A DNA stretch of 64,000 bases from Alistipes sp. (GTDB lineage: Bacteria; Bacteroidota; Bacteroidia; Bacteroidales; Rikenellaceae): the NCBI GenBank assembly GCA_017403125.1, contig JAFQOR010000020.1, positions 111,022 to 175,021 on the forward strand, written 5' to 3'. Positions 34,118 through 43,159 of the stretch are shown piece by piece (within the stretch, counting starts at the first letter, position 1; every line of letters begins with the position of its first letter). Position numbers and translations under genes: made by a program. The notes below the pieces were generated by a model that was given only the letters and a program-made list of their open reading frames with translations, had not been told where the DNA came from and searched no databases.

Positions 34118-35104
34118 ATGAAGATTAAAAAGGAGTTCAAGATTGGTGTTTTTGCCGTCATTGTAATATTGGTGGCATGGTGGGGCATCAAGTGGTTGCA
34201 GGGTCAGGACCTATTTAAGTCCTACAACAACTACTACATCCTCTATGAGGAGGTGTCACGCGACTTGAAGGTGTCGTCGCGTGTCTATATCAGTGGCGTG
34301 AATGTGGGTACGGTGAGCGATATTGAGTTGCAGCCCGACCGCAAAGTCAGAGTCGAGATTTCGGTCGAGGATAAGTATGCCGCAGCTATCGCCGATAACT
34401 CGTTGGCGCTTATTACCGAGGGACTTATGGGCGGTGCCCAGATTGAGATTCAGGCAGGCGACGGCGCATGCGCTGTGGATGGTGCTATGCTGCCCGGCGA
34501 GCTGGATAAGGGTCTGATGGGCTTGATTGCCGACAAGGCTACGCAGCTCATCGACGGCATCGATGCCACGATCGAGAATCTCAACGAGATATTGGAGGGT
34601 AACAAGGATGCTCTGGGTAACATGATTGCCAATATAGAGTCTATGACGGCATCGTTGGATGTTATCCTTGCGGATGTTGGTGGCGACGTCGATGGCATGA
34701 TTTCGGATTTGCGCACCTTCACTTCGGCACTCTCGTCGAACACGGAGCGTTTGGACTCGATGCTTGCTAACCTCGATAGCTTCACGGGTGACTTGGCCGA
34801 GAGCGACATTATCAATCAGGTGGATGCAACGCTCGACTCGTTGAACGACGTTGTAGGCTTGTTGAAGGATAGCGAGGGCTCTATTGGTAAGTTGCTCAAC
34901 GACAACGAGCTTTATGATCAGCTTACGCTCGCGGGTAACAACCTCGCGGTGCTTCTCGACGACTTGAAGCAGAATCCTATGCGCTATGTTCACTTCTCGC
35001 TGTTTGGAAAGAGCGAGGAGCAGATTGCCCAGAAGGCAGCCAAGAAGGCGGCGCGTGAGGCTCGTCGTAACGAGAGGGCAGGCATAGCTGTTGAGGCAGA
35101 GTAG
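34118..35104 (+). CDS. mlaD: MlaD/MCE-family lipid transport protein
   Basis: A 328-residue membrane-anchored periplasmic protein. One N-terminal helix (about 7-27) is followed by a single MCE domain (about 38-115, LYEEVSRDLKVSSRVYISGVNVGTVSDI). A long helical region (about 130-280) has the repeated hydrophobic/acidic pattern of MlaD-type proteins, and a basic Ala/Lys/Arg tail closes it. It probably moves phospholipids between membranes with an ABC transporter; the permease and ATPase (mlaE, mlaF) are not in this window. The amidase ends 32 nt upstream, and a hairpin AGGGTATCG/CGATACCCT lies just after the stop. Confidence 0.86.
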   Translation: MKIKKEFKIGVFAVIVILVAWWGIKWLQGQDLFKSYNNYYILYEEVSRDLKVSSRVYISGVNVGTVSDIELQPDRKVRVEISVEDKYAAAIADNSLALITEGLMGGAQIEIQAGDGACAVDGAMLPGELDKGLMGLIADKATQLIDGIDATIENLNEILEGNKDALGNMIANIESMTASLDVILADVGGDVDGMISDLRTFTSALSSNTERLDSMLANLDSFTGDLAESDIINQVDATLDSLNDVVGLLKDSEGSIGKLLNDNELYDQLTLAGNNLAVLLDDLKQNPMRYVHFSLFGKSEEQIAQKAAKKAAREARRNERAGIAVEAE

Positions 35105-35162
35105 TAGGGTATCGACCACGATACCCTTCGTATAGATCACATATTTAGGATAGTGGGTTGAT

Positions 35163-37658
35163 ATGATATATCCGTCGAATTTCGAGCAGAAGGTTGGATT
35201 CGACCGAATACGCGAGCAGGTGGCAAACGCCTGCTCGATGTCGTCGTCGAGGGAGTTGATTCTTGCCGAAAACTTCTCTACATCGCGTCGCGAGGTTGAA
35301 CATCGTCTGCTTCTTGCCGATGAGATGCGCCTTATGCTCACGATGGAGTCGGGGGTGCAGATTGGCGAGCAGCAGGACCTGCGTGCTATTGTCGAAAAGA
35401 TTGCCGTCGAGGGTAGCTATCTCTCGACCGAGGAGTGTGTTGCGCTACTTGGCGCATTACGCTCGGCAGCCACTATCATAGGTTTCATCCTATCGCGTAA
35501 GGAGGGTAGCTACCCTTCGTTGCGTCGTTTGTCCGAGCGTGTCGAGGTCTTTCCGTCGTTGGTGGCCGCTATCGAGCGTGTTGTTGATGATAAGGGTGAG
35601 GTTCGTTCGTCGGCATCGCCGGAACTTGCGGAGTTGCGCCGTGCTATACGTGAGCACGAGGGACAGGTGGCAAAGCGTCTGCAACAGGTGTTGCAGCGTG
35701 CCAAGGCGTCGGGCATTGTAGAGACAGATGCACAGATATCTATCCGTGACGGCCATGCCGTGATACCCGTTGCTGCTGCCAACAAGCGTAAAATTGCGGG
35801 CTTCATACAGGATGAGTCGGCTACGGGACGCACGTTCTATATCGAGCCGGTGGAGGTCGTGGAGCTCAATAACGAGTTGCGCGAGTTGGAGTATGCCGAG
35901 CGACGTGAGGTTGTGCGCATACTTACCGAACTTACGGCAACGTTGCGCCTCGATGTAGATGGCATATCGCGTATCGAGGAGTATCTGACACGCATCGACG
36001 CGTTGCGTGCCAAGGCGCGTTGGGCTATGGATAATGGTGCTGTGCGCCCGATAATATCTACCGAGGGTCATCTGCTGTTGCGCAAGGCGCGACACCCACT
36101 CTTGCAGCAGAGCCTGCGTGGTCAGGGGCGAGAGATTGTCCCTCTGGATATGGAGCTTGATACGGAGCGTCGCATACTCGTTATATCGGGACCCAATGCC
36201 GGTGGTAAGTCTGTATGTTTGAAGACCACGGGCATATTGCAATACATGGTGCAGTGTGGATTTCTGGTTCCGGCATTGGAAAATTCGGAGTTCCCGCTCT
36301 TCGACTCGTTGTTAATAGATATTGGCGACCAGCAGTCGTTGGAGAACGACCTCTCGACCTACTCATCGCACCTGCTCAACATGAAGAGTATGGTGCAGGT
36401 GGCATCCGAGAAGACGTTGATACTCATCGATGAGTTTGGTTCGGGTACCGAACCCACCATCGGAGGTGCCATCTCGGAGGCTATCTTGGAGCGTTTGGTC
36501 GAGCGCAAGGCCTATGGTGTAATTACTACGCACTATGCCAATATCAAGTACTTTGCCTCGCGTCACGAAGGCGTGGCAAACGGAGCTATGGCGTTCGATG
36601 TCAAAAACATTAAGCCCTTGTTCAGCTTGGAGTTGGGTAAGCCCGGAAGCTCGTTTGCCATAGAGATAGCACGCAAGATTGGACTGCCGGAGGAGCTTAT
36701 ACGCAAGGCTACGGATATAGCCGGTGAGGACCATATAAACTTGGAGAAACAGTTGCGCGAGATTGCGCGCGACAAGCGATATTGGGCGGAGAAGCGCGAC
36801 CGCATACGCCTCACCGACCGCAAGGTCGAGCAGTTGGAGCAGACCTATACCGACCGTCTGCAAAATATCAAAGATGAGCGCCGCGAGATTATCGAGCGTG
36901 CACGCAAGGAGGCGGCAGAGCTTGTGGCAGAGGCCAACCGTACTATCGAGAACACTATTCGCACCATACGCGAGTCGCAGGCCGATAAGGAGCTCACGCG
37001 CCTTGCCCGCAAGGAGCTGTCGTCGTTTGGTGAGGGTGTTGAGGGTGGCGCAAGCCATGCTGCCGATGACCGTATCGAGCGAGAGATGGAGCGCTTGGCA
37101 CGCCGTAGAGAGCGTCGTGAGCAACGTGCTGCGGAGCGTGAGCAGGGTGTCGATAGCCCCAAGAGGGTGGAGCCGGCGGTTGCAGCTCCCATCGAGGTTG
37201 GCTCGAAGGTGAAGATTGCGGGACAGGATGTGCCGGGTGTGGTGCAGGTAATCAAGGGTCGCAAGGCGCAAGTGGCTTTTGGTCAGATGATTATCATGGT
37301 GGATATGGAGCGCCTGTGCCCGGTATCTACGGCAGAGTATAAGCGAGCTACACGTCCCGAGACGGCGCGTACGGTGCTCTCGGTAGATATTCGCGAGCGC
37401 AAGTTGAACTTTAAGGACCATATTGACGTACGCGGCATGCGTGTATCGGAGGCGTTGGAGGCAGTTGAAGACCTGGTGGATGATGCTCTGATGGTGGGTG
37501 TGTCGGGTGTTACGATACTTCATGGCAAGGGCACGGGGGCGTTGAAGGAGGAGATACGTCGCTATCTGCGCTCGTTGAGTAGCGTTGCGTCAATCAGGGA
37601 TGACCATGCCGACCGCGGTGGAGCGGGTATCACCATCGTGGAATTTAGGCAGGATTAG
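35163..37658 (+). CDS. mutS2: Endonuclease MutS2
   Basis: An 831-residue MutS-family protein lacking the mismatch-recognition domain. A lever/clamp region (about 10-290) precedes the ATPase with Walker A GPNAGGKSVCLKT (about 343-355), LIDEFGSGTEPT and a conserved THYANIKY histidine. A coiled, charged linker (about 520-680) follows, and the C-terminal Smr nuclease domain has HIDVRGMRVSEA and LHGKGTGAL. In other bacteria MutS2 suppresses homologous recombination or splits collided ribosomes. Full length for the family. Confidence 0.95.
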   Translation: MIYPSNFEQKVGFDRIREQVANACSMSSSRELILAENFSTSRREVEHRLLLADEMRLMLTMESGVQIGEQQDLRAIVEKIAVEGSYLSTEECVALLGALRSAATIIGFILSRKEGSYPSLRRLSERVEVFPSLVAAIERVVDDKGEVRSSASPELAELRRAIREHEGQVAKRLQQVLQRAKASGIVETDAQISIRDGHAVIPVAAANKRKIAGFIQDESATGRTFYIEPVEVVELNNELRELEYAERREVVRILTELTATLRLDVDGISRIEEYLTRIDALRAKARWAMDNGAVRPIISTEGHLLLRKARHPLLQQSLRGQGREIVPLDMELDTERRILVISGPNAGGKSVCLKTTGILQYMVQCGFLVPALENSEFPLFDSLLIDIGDQQSLENDLSTYSSHLLNMKSMVQVASEKTLILIDEFGSGTEPTIGGAISEAILERLVERKAYGVITTHYANIKYFASRHEGVANGAMAFDVKNIKPLFSLELGKPGSSFAIEIARKIGLPEELIRKATDIAGEDHINLEKQLREIARDKRYWAEKRDRIRLTDRKVEQLEQTYTDRLQNIKDERREIIERARKEAAELVAEANRTIENTIRTIRESQADKELTRLARKELSSFGEGVEGGASHAADDRIEREMERLARRRERREQRAAEREQGVDSPKRVEPAVAAPIEVGSKVKIAGQDVPGVVQVIKGRKAQVAFGQMIIMVDMERLCPVSTAEYKRATRPETARTVLSVDIRERKLNFKDHIDVRGMRVSEALEAVEDLVDDALMVGVSGVTILHGKGTGALKEEIRRYLRSLSSVASIRDDHADRGGAGITIVEFRQD

Positions 37659-37687
37659 TAGGTAAGTAGCATTATACAATATAATAT

Positions 37688-40051
37688 ATGAACTATTTGT
37701 TGTCGGAAATAGCCCACATCGTGGGTGGTGAACTCATAGGATGCGACCTGCGCGTTAGGGAGTTAGCTACCGATTCGCGTAGCATGACGACCTCGTCCGA
37801 TGTGGCTTTTGCAGCCATCAATGGCAAGAATCACGATGGTCACAACTACGTCGGACGCATGGCCGAGCGTGGTGTAAGAGCATTTATTGTCGAGCGCGAC
37901 GTGGAACTTGCTGTCGAGGGGTGTGGTATGGTGCGTGTGGACTCGACCATCGATGCGTTGCAGCATCTGGCAAAGTATCACCGTGAGCACTGTTGCTGCA
38001 AGGTTGTAGCCATCACGGGCTCCAACGGCAAGACTATCGTCAAGGAGTGGGCAGCGCGCTCTATGCCCGATAACGTACGTTCGTTTGCCTCGCCCAAGAG
38101 CTACAACTCGCAACTTGGTGTGGCGCTGTCGCTGCTGATGATGAGTGGCGAGGAGCAGGTGGCATTTATCGAGGCGGGCATATCCAAGCGTGGCGAGATG
38201 GAGCGTTTGGAGCGCATGATAAAGCCCGATGTGGTGCTCTTCACGTCGATTGGCGATGCGCACTCGGCAAACTTCGACTCTATGGAGCAGAAGATTGATG
38301 AGAAGTTGCTGCTCGCAGCGTCGGCAAAGACGATTATATATAGTAGCGAATATCCCGAACTTGCGCGTCGCATCAAGCAATGCTATGGCGACAAGCATTT
38401 GGTCGATAGCAGCATGGAGGATGTCGATGATGTGTTGGAGTTGAGCGATGCTCTGACCGTGGATGCGTGTCATGTGTCGGCACTTATGCGCGAGCTCGGA
38501 TACTCGGTCGATGGAGCTGTATTTCAGGCAAATGTGGCTATGCGTCTGGAACTTAAAGAGGGCATCGACGACTCGATGCTTATCGACGATAGCTACAACT
38601 CCGACATCAACTCGTTGGTCGTAGCTCTCGATGCCCTGCATGTGCAGGCGATGGGGCGCCGCAAGGTGGCCGTAATCTCGGATATTATGCAGAGTGGCAT
38701 GGACTCCAACGAACTCTATGGTCGCGTTGCCGAGGCGGTGCGCAAGAGCGGTGTTGATCACCTTATTGGCGTAGGTCACGCCATGTTGGAACATGCCCGA
38801 AAGTTTGAGTGTAGCGCCTCGTTCTACCGCACTACCGAAGAGCTGGTCGATAACTTCCAGAGGGAGCAGTGGGCGAAGTCCGTAATCTTGGTTAAGGGTA
38901 GCCGCGACAGCCGCTTCGAGCGTGTCACACGTCTGTTGGAGCGCCGCACGCACACCACAACGTTGGAGGTTGATTTGGCGGCTATGAAGAAGAACCTTAA
39001 CTACTTCCGTTCGCATCTGCCGGCACACCATCCCATGGTTGCTATGGTCAAGGCGGGAAGCTATGGCACGGGAGATGTCGATGTAGCCCGCATGTTGCAG
39101 CACGAGGGCATAAGGTATCTTGCTGTGGCGTTTGCCGATGAGGGTGTCACGCTGCGCTCGAAGGGTATCACCATGCCTATCGTGGTGCTCAATGCCGACC
39201 ACGACAGCTTCGATGTGATGATTGCTCACGATTTGGAGCCCGAGATATATAGCTTCCGTTCGCTCGATGCCTTCCGTCATGCGGTACATCGCGCCGATAG
39301 GCACAACTATCCGATACACATCAAACTCGATACGGGCATGCATCGCCTCGGCTTTGTCGATGACGAGGTGGATATTCTGGGACGTGCGCTACATAATGAC
39401 GAATCGTTGCATGTGGCGTCGATATTCTCGCATTTGAGTTGTTCCGATATGCCCTCCGAGGATGAGTTTACACGCAACCAGATAGCGTCGTTCGACTATA
39501 TGAGCGCGCAGCTTATCGAGTGGCTCGACTACCGTCCGTTGCGACATATTGCCAACTCGGCTGCTATCGTACGCTTCCCCGAGGCGTCGTTCGACATGTG
39601 TCGCTTGGGTCTTGGACTCTATGGCTATGGCTACGAGCCTACCGACGAGCTTATCCCCGTAGCAACGCTCTCGACACGCATTGTGCAGATAAAGAGCCTT
39701 GGCAAGGGCGAGTCGGTGGGTTATGGCAGAGCCTGCCGCTTGGAGCGCGATACGCTTACAGCAACAATTCCCGTAGGTTATGCCGATGGTCTAAACCGTA
39801 GGCTCGGCTGTGGCAGATGGTCGGTGATGGTCGGTGGCAGGCGTGCTCCGATAATTGGTCGCGTGTGCATGGATAGCGCTATGATTGATATTACGGATAT
39901 CGAGGGTGTGGGCGTAGGCGATAAGGTTACGATATTCTCGGCAGACAAGGGTCTTACGCTCGACGATATGGCGCGTGTGCTGGATACCATTTCCTATGAG
40001 ATTATGACCTCGATATCGGCGCGCGTGAAACGTATTTATACCGAGAGATAA
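37688..40051 (+). CDS. Fused MurF ligase / alanine racemase
   Basis: A 787-residue bifunctional enzyme. Residues 1-415 are a Mur ligase that adds D-Ala-D-Ala to UDP-MurNAc-tripeptide, with ATP loop ITGSNGKTIVKEW (Lys115). Residues from about 423 are alanine racemase making D-Ala, with PLP-binding Lys455 in MVAMVKAGSYGTG and the tyrosine segment GYGRACRLERDT. The usual racemase motif VKADAYGHG is changed to VKAGSYGTG but keeps Lys and Tyr. The fusion is typical of Bacteroidota and puts D-Ala production and use in one chain. In the MurF loop Ile replaces the usual Thr after GKT. It overlaps the next gene by one base. Confidence 0.93.
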   Translation: MNYLLSEIAHIVGGELIGCDLRVRELATDSRSMTTSSDVAFAAINGKNHDGHNYVGRMAERGVRAFIVERDVELAVEGCGMVRVDSTIDALQHLAKYHREHCCCKVVAITGSNGKTIVKEWAARSMPDNVRSFASPKSYNSQLGVALSLLMMSGEEQVAFIEAGISKRGEMERLERMIKPDVVLFTSIGDAHSANFDSMEQKIDEKLLLAASAKTIIYSSEYPELARRIKQCYGDKHLVDSSMEDVDDVLELSDALTVDACHVSALMRELGYSVDGAVFQANVAMRLELKEGIDDSMLIDDSYNSDINSLVVALDALHVQAMGRRKVAVISDIMQSGMDSNELYGRVAEAVRKSGVDHLIGVGHAMLEHARKFECSASFYRTTEELVDNFQREQWAKSVILVKGSRDSRFERVTRLLERRTHTTTLEVDLAAMKKNLNYFRSHLPAHHPMVAMVKAGSYGTGDVDVARMLQHEGIRYLAVAFADEGVTLRSKGITMPIVVLNADHDSFDVMIAHDLEPEIYSFRSLDAFRHAVHRADRHNYPIHIKLDTGMHRLGFVDDEVDILGRALHNDESLHVASIFSHLSCSDMPSEDEFTRNQIASFDYMSAQLIEWLDYRPLRHIANSAAIVRFPEASFDMCRLGLGLYGYGYEPTDELIPVATLSTRIVQIKSLGKGESVGYGRACRLERDTLTATIPVGYADGLNRRLGCGRWSVMVGGRRAPIIGRVCMDSAMIDITDIEGVGVGDKVTIFSADKGLTLDDMARVLDTISYEIMTSISARVKRIYTER

Positions 40052-40764
40052 TGGCAGGAGTACTATATATGATACCGTGCCCGATTTGGGAACAGGGCTC
40101 TGTGGCGGATGTTACGCCTGTGGCAAACATGCAGGTTATCAACTCGTTGGACTACTTCATTGTCGAGAACGTTCGCTCGGCGCGACGCTTCCTTTCGAAG
40201 GCGGGCGTGGAGCGTGCTATCGATGAGTTGGAGTTCGTCGAACTAAACGAACATACGGTGCATCAGGCAGATGTGGAGCGCATGTTGAAGCCCATAATCG
40301 CAGGTCGCTCGGCGGGCGTAATCTCCGAGGCGGGTGTCCCGGGTGTTGCCGACCCCGGTGCTGCCATCGTGTCGCTTGCGCACAAGCATGGCATACGTGT
40401 GGTACCTCTTGTGGGGCCATCGTCGATACTCTTGGCTATGATGGCATCGGGTCAGAATGGGCAGTCGTTTGCGTTTGTGGGGTATCTGCCCGTCAAAGAG
40501 CCCGACCGCACGCGTTCTATTCGCAACCTCGAACGTCGTGCTATGCAAGAGCATCAGGCACAGCTATTTATCGAGGCCCCCTATCGCAATCGCAAGCTCT
40601 TCGAGACGCTGTTGCACACGCTGTCGCCAAAGACAAAACTTACGGTAGCAACCGACATAACCTCGCCCGAGGAGTCTATTCTCACGCTCGCTGTCGAGGA
40701 GTGGCAGCGTCGCGAGGTGCCGAGTTTCGATAAGCGACCGACAATATTTATATTAGGCATATAA
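40051..40764 (+). CDS. SAM-dependent methyltransferase, RsmI/tetrapyrrole-methylase family
   Basis: A 237-residue member of the tetrapyrrole methylase fold family. Family segments are VISEAGVPGVADPGAAIVSLAHKHG (about 90-114), VPLVGPSSILLAMMASG and FIEAPYRNRKLFETLL. RsmI methylates the ribose of C1402 of 16S rRNA. The Bacteroidota homologues are shorter and begin with a longer MIPCPIWE-type segment, so the exact target is uncertain. Its ATG shares a base with the murF-alr stop (TAATG), indicating coupling. Confidence 0.82.
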   Translation: MAGVLYMIPCPIWEQGSVADVTPVANMQVINSLDYFIVENVRSARRFLSKAGVERAIDELEFVELNEHTVHQADVERMLKPIIAGRSAGVISEAGVPGVADPGAAIVSLAHKHGIRVVPLVGPSSILLAMMASGQNGQSFAFVGYLPVKEPDRTRSIRNLERRAMQEHQAQLFIEAPYRNRKLFETLLHTLSPKTKLTVATDITSPEESILTLAVEEWQRREVPSFDKRPTIFILGI

Positions 40765-40807
40765 TTTGACGAAAGGGTATATAGTTGAAATCAAATAAAT
40801 ATCAGAT

Positions 40808-41389
40808 ATGAAGAAGCAACGAATTGACAAAGAGGATGATAAGGTGCAGAAGGAGCAGGCGACAGTAGCCGAAGACACACAGTCGGCAGCGTGCTCCGAC
40901 GACAATATGGCAGATGGTGCCACATCCGAATCGGACAATATGTCAGTCGAGCCGACATTGGAGGAGCAGATTGCCGTGTGGCGCGAAAAGTATATGCGTT
41001 TGCAGGCGGAGTTCGATAATTTTCGCAAGCGCACGTTGAAGGAGAAGATGGAGCTTGTGGAGCGAGGCGGTGAGTCTGCTTGGAAGAGCATACTCCCCAT
41101 TGTGGACGACATGGAGCGTGCCGTGGCGGCATCGCACAAGAGCGAAGATATCGAGGCTTTGCGTCAGGGCGAGGAGCTTGTGATGAAGAAGATCGAGAGT
41201 GTATTTCAGGCTGCGGGTATCACGCCGATAGAGTGTGTGGGTAAGCCCTTCAACGAGGAGGAGCAGGAGGCTGTGGCTCGTTTTGCTGCGGGTGAGGATA
41301 AGCGTGGCGAGGTTATCGACTGTGTGCAGCGCGGCTACAAAATGGGCGAGCACGTGTTGCGTTATGCAAAGGTTGTTGTTGGCGAGTAG
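40808..41389 (+). CDS. grpE: Nucleotide exchange factor GrpE
   Basis: A 193-residue DnaK cochaperone releasing ADP. The first 55 residues are acidic and disordered. The long helix (about 55-100) has the family segment REKYMRLQAEFDNFRKRTLKEK, and the C-terminal beta domain ends in QRGYKMGEHVLRYAKVVVGE. dnaJ follows after 33 nt; dnaK is elsewhere. Confidence 0.95.
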   Translation: MKKQRIDKEDDKVQKEQATVAEDTQSAACSDDNMADGATSESDNMSVEPTLEEQIAVWREKYMRLQAEFDNFRKRTLKEKMELVERGGESAWKSILPIVDDMERAVAASHKSEDIEALRQGEELVMKKIESVFQAAGITPIECVGKPFNEEEQEAVARFAAGEDKRGEVIDCVQRGYKMGEHVLRYAKVVVGE

Positions 41390-41422
41390 GTTGCCCAAAA
41401 GTGAATAATAGAGAAGGAAGCT

Positions 41423-42583
41423 ATGGCTGAAAAGAGAGATTACTATGAGGTGTTGGGCGTCGAGCGCAATGCCGATGCAGATACCATTAAGAAGGCGTAT
41501 CGTAAGGCTGCCATCAAGTATCACCCCGACAAGAATCCGGGCGATAAGGAGGCGGAGGAGAAGTTCAAGGAGGCTGCCGAGGCCTACGATGTGCTCTCGA
41601 ACGAGGATAAGCGTGCTCGCTATGACCGCTTTGGACATGCCGGCGTAGGGGGTGCCGCAGGTGGTGGTGCCGGAGGCTTCGGAGGCTTTGGTGGCGGGGG
41701 CTTCACCATGGACGACATCTTCGAGCAGTTTGGCGACATCTTCGGAGGTGCTTTTGGCGGTGGACGTTCGCGTGGACGCTCGCAGCGCGTGAATCGTGGT
41801 AGCGACATCCGCGTTACGGTTAAGCTCACGTTGCAGGAGATTGCCGAGGGTGTCACCAAGAAGTTGAAGGTTAATAAGACCGTAGTCTGCGACCAGTGTG
41901 GAGGCTCGGGTGCGAAGGATAAAAATGCCTTTCAGACTTGCTCTACGTGTCAAGGTTCGGGATATGTCATCACCGTGCAGAACTCTATGTTCGGTCGTAT
42001 GCAGACCCAGAGCGTCTGCCCCACATGTGGTGGCGCAGGACGTATCATTACCGAGAAGTGTAGCAAGTGTGGTGGCGAAGGTACGGAGAGAGGTCAGGAG
42101 ATTATCGAGGTTAAGATTCCTGCCGGCGTAGGAGAGGGCATGGCTCTCACGGTGTCGGGTAAGGGGAATGCAGCGCGTCGTGGTGGTCAGAATGGCGACC
42201 TGTTGGTTGTTATCGAAGAGGAGTACAACCCGCAACTTGTGCGCGACGGCAACGACCTTATCCACAACATGAACATCACGGTCACTACGGCTCTGTTGGG
42301 TGGCGAGGTCGAGGTTCCAACCATCGACGGCAAGGCACGCATAAAGATTGCTCCGGGCACACATTCGGGCAAGGTGTTGCGTCTGCGTGGCAAGGGTCTG
42401 CCCGACGTAAATGGCTATGGACGAGGCGATATTATGGTTGTTGTGGATATAACAATCCCCGACGAATTGAACCGCGAGGAGCGCGAGCTTATCGAGAAGC
42501 TATCCGAGCAGCCCCACTTCAAGGTGGCGTCGAAGGTCGAGAACCAGAATATCTTCGAGCGTATGAAGAACTTTTTTAGATAG
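41423..42583 (+). CDS. dnaJ: Chaperone protein DnaJ
   Basis: A 386-residue type I Hsp40. The J domain (1-70) has HPD in [11 protein letters not shown]. The Gly/Phe-rich linker (about 75-120) is very glycine-rich. Four CxxCxGxG zinc motifs follow: [32 protein letters not shown]. The C-terminal substrate-binding domains are complete. It works with DnaK and GrpE, and is in a two-gene unit with grpE. Confidence 0.97.
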   Translation: MAEKRDYYEVLGVERNADADTIKKAYRKAAIKYHPDKNPGDKEAEEKFKEAAEAYDVLSNEDKRARYDRFGHAGVGGAAGGGAGGFGGFGGGGFTMDDIFEQFGDIFGGAFGGGRSRGRSQRVNRGSDIRVTVKLTLQEIAEGVTKKLKVNKTVVCDQCGGSGAKDKNAFQTCSTCQGSGYVITVQNSMFGRMQTQSVCPTCGGAGRIITEKCSKCGGEGTERGQEIIEVKIPAGVGEGMALTVSGKGNAARRGGQNGDLLVVIEEEYNPQLVRDGNDLIHNMNITVTTALLGGEVEVPTIDGKARIKIAPGTHSGKVLRLRGKGLPDVNGYGRGDIMVVVDITIPDELNREERELIEKLSEQPHFKVASKVENQNIFERMKNFFR

Positions 42584-42617
42584 CTCGACTTAAAACCCGA
42601 TAATCGAGTAACAAAAT

Positions 42618-43133
42618 ATGTCAATATTCAGACCACACCAAACCAAACCCCGACAATTCAACTACATACCGCGTCACTACGACCCGGTAAAGGAGGAGCG
42701 TGACCGTCGTCGTCGCGAGTTGCATGGTACCTCGACAGATGACGATAACGAGGAGTACACCCCGGGACGCTATATCCGTACGCAGCGCGAAGCACGCGAT
42801 GCAGCGAAGGAGGAGTCGTCGCGTTCGGGCTTTGTGAAGGTGCGCAACTATATGCTCCTTATGGTTGTGGTCGTCATTGCAATATTACTCTTCTATCCGC
42901 GCTTGATGAGCTTCATCGAGCGTGCCGATAAAGAGAAGCGTACCCAGGAGGAGACGGTGGTCATAATGCCCGGCGACTCGGTGAATTGGGAGAGGATGCT
43001 CATCAACGAGACAATACTCTCTACGGAGGGTATCGAGAGCATAAATGCCGAGGTGCTGAACGAGATACAGGAGTTCAACAACTCGACCAATATCATCATT
43101 GTCGATGATGATGGCAATCCCGTAGCGAGGTAA
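42618..43133 (+). CDS. Hypothetical single-pass membrane protein
   Basis: A 171-residue protein not recognised by family. The first 75 residues are polar and basic, with an Arg-rich stretch and acidic patch (likely cytoplasmic). One helix, about 78-96 (MLLMVVVVIAILLFYPRLM), follows. The remaining 70 residues are acidic with a possible amphipathic helix (TEGIESINAEVLNEIQEF). It sits between dnaJ (34 nt upstream) and mutL (26 nt downstream), so it is probably cotranscribed. No enzymatic motif is visible. Confidence 0.7.
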   Translation: MSIFRPHQTKPRQFNYIPRHYDPVKEERDRRRRELHGTSTDDDNEEYTPGRYIRTQREARDAAKEESSRSGFVKVRNYMLLMVVVVIAILLFYPRLMSFIERADKEKRTQEETVVIMPGDSVNWERMLINETILSTEGIESINAEVLNEIQEFNNSTNIIIVDDDGNPVAR

Positions 43134-43159
43134 CCGAGCCCGAAAATAGCCAAGAGAGT

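Noticed and set aside
37763-39343. 526-codon open frame antisense to murF-alr
   Set aside because: It lies wholly opposite a well-conserved enzyme, reads as His/Arg/Leu-rich sequence with no family resemblance, and has no promoter. High GC at third positions leaves antisense frames open.
40943-42364. 473-codon open frame antisense to grpE and dnaJ
   Set aside because: Antisense shadow of two certain genes; composition (Leu, Thr, His, Ala) and lack of motifs show no sign of real coding.
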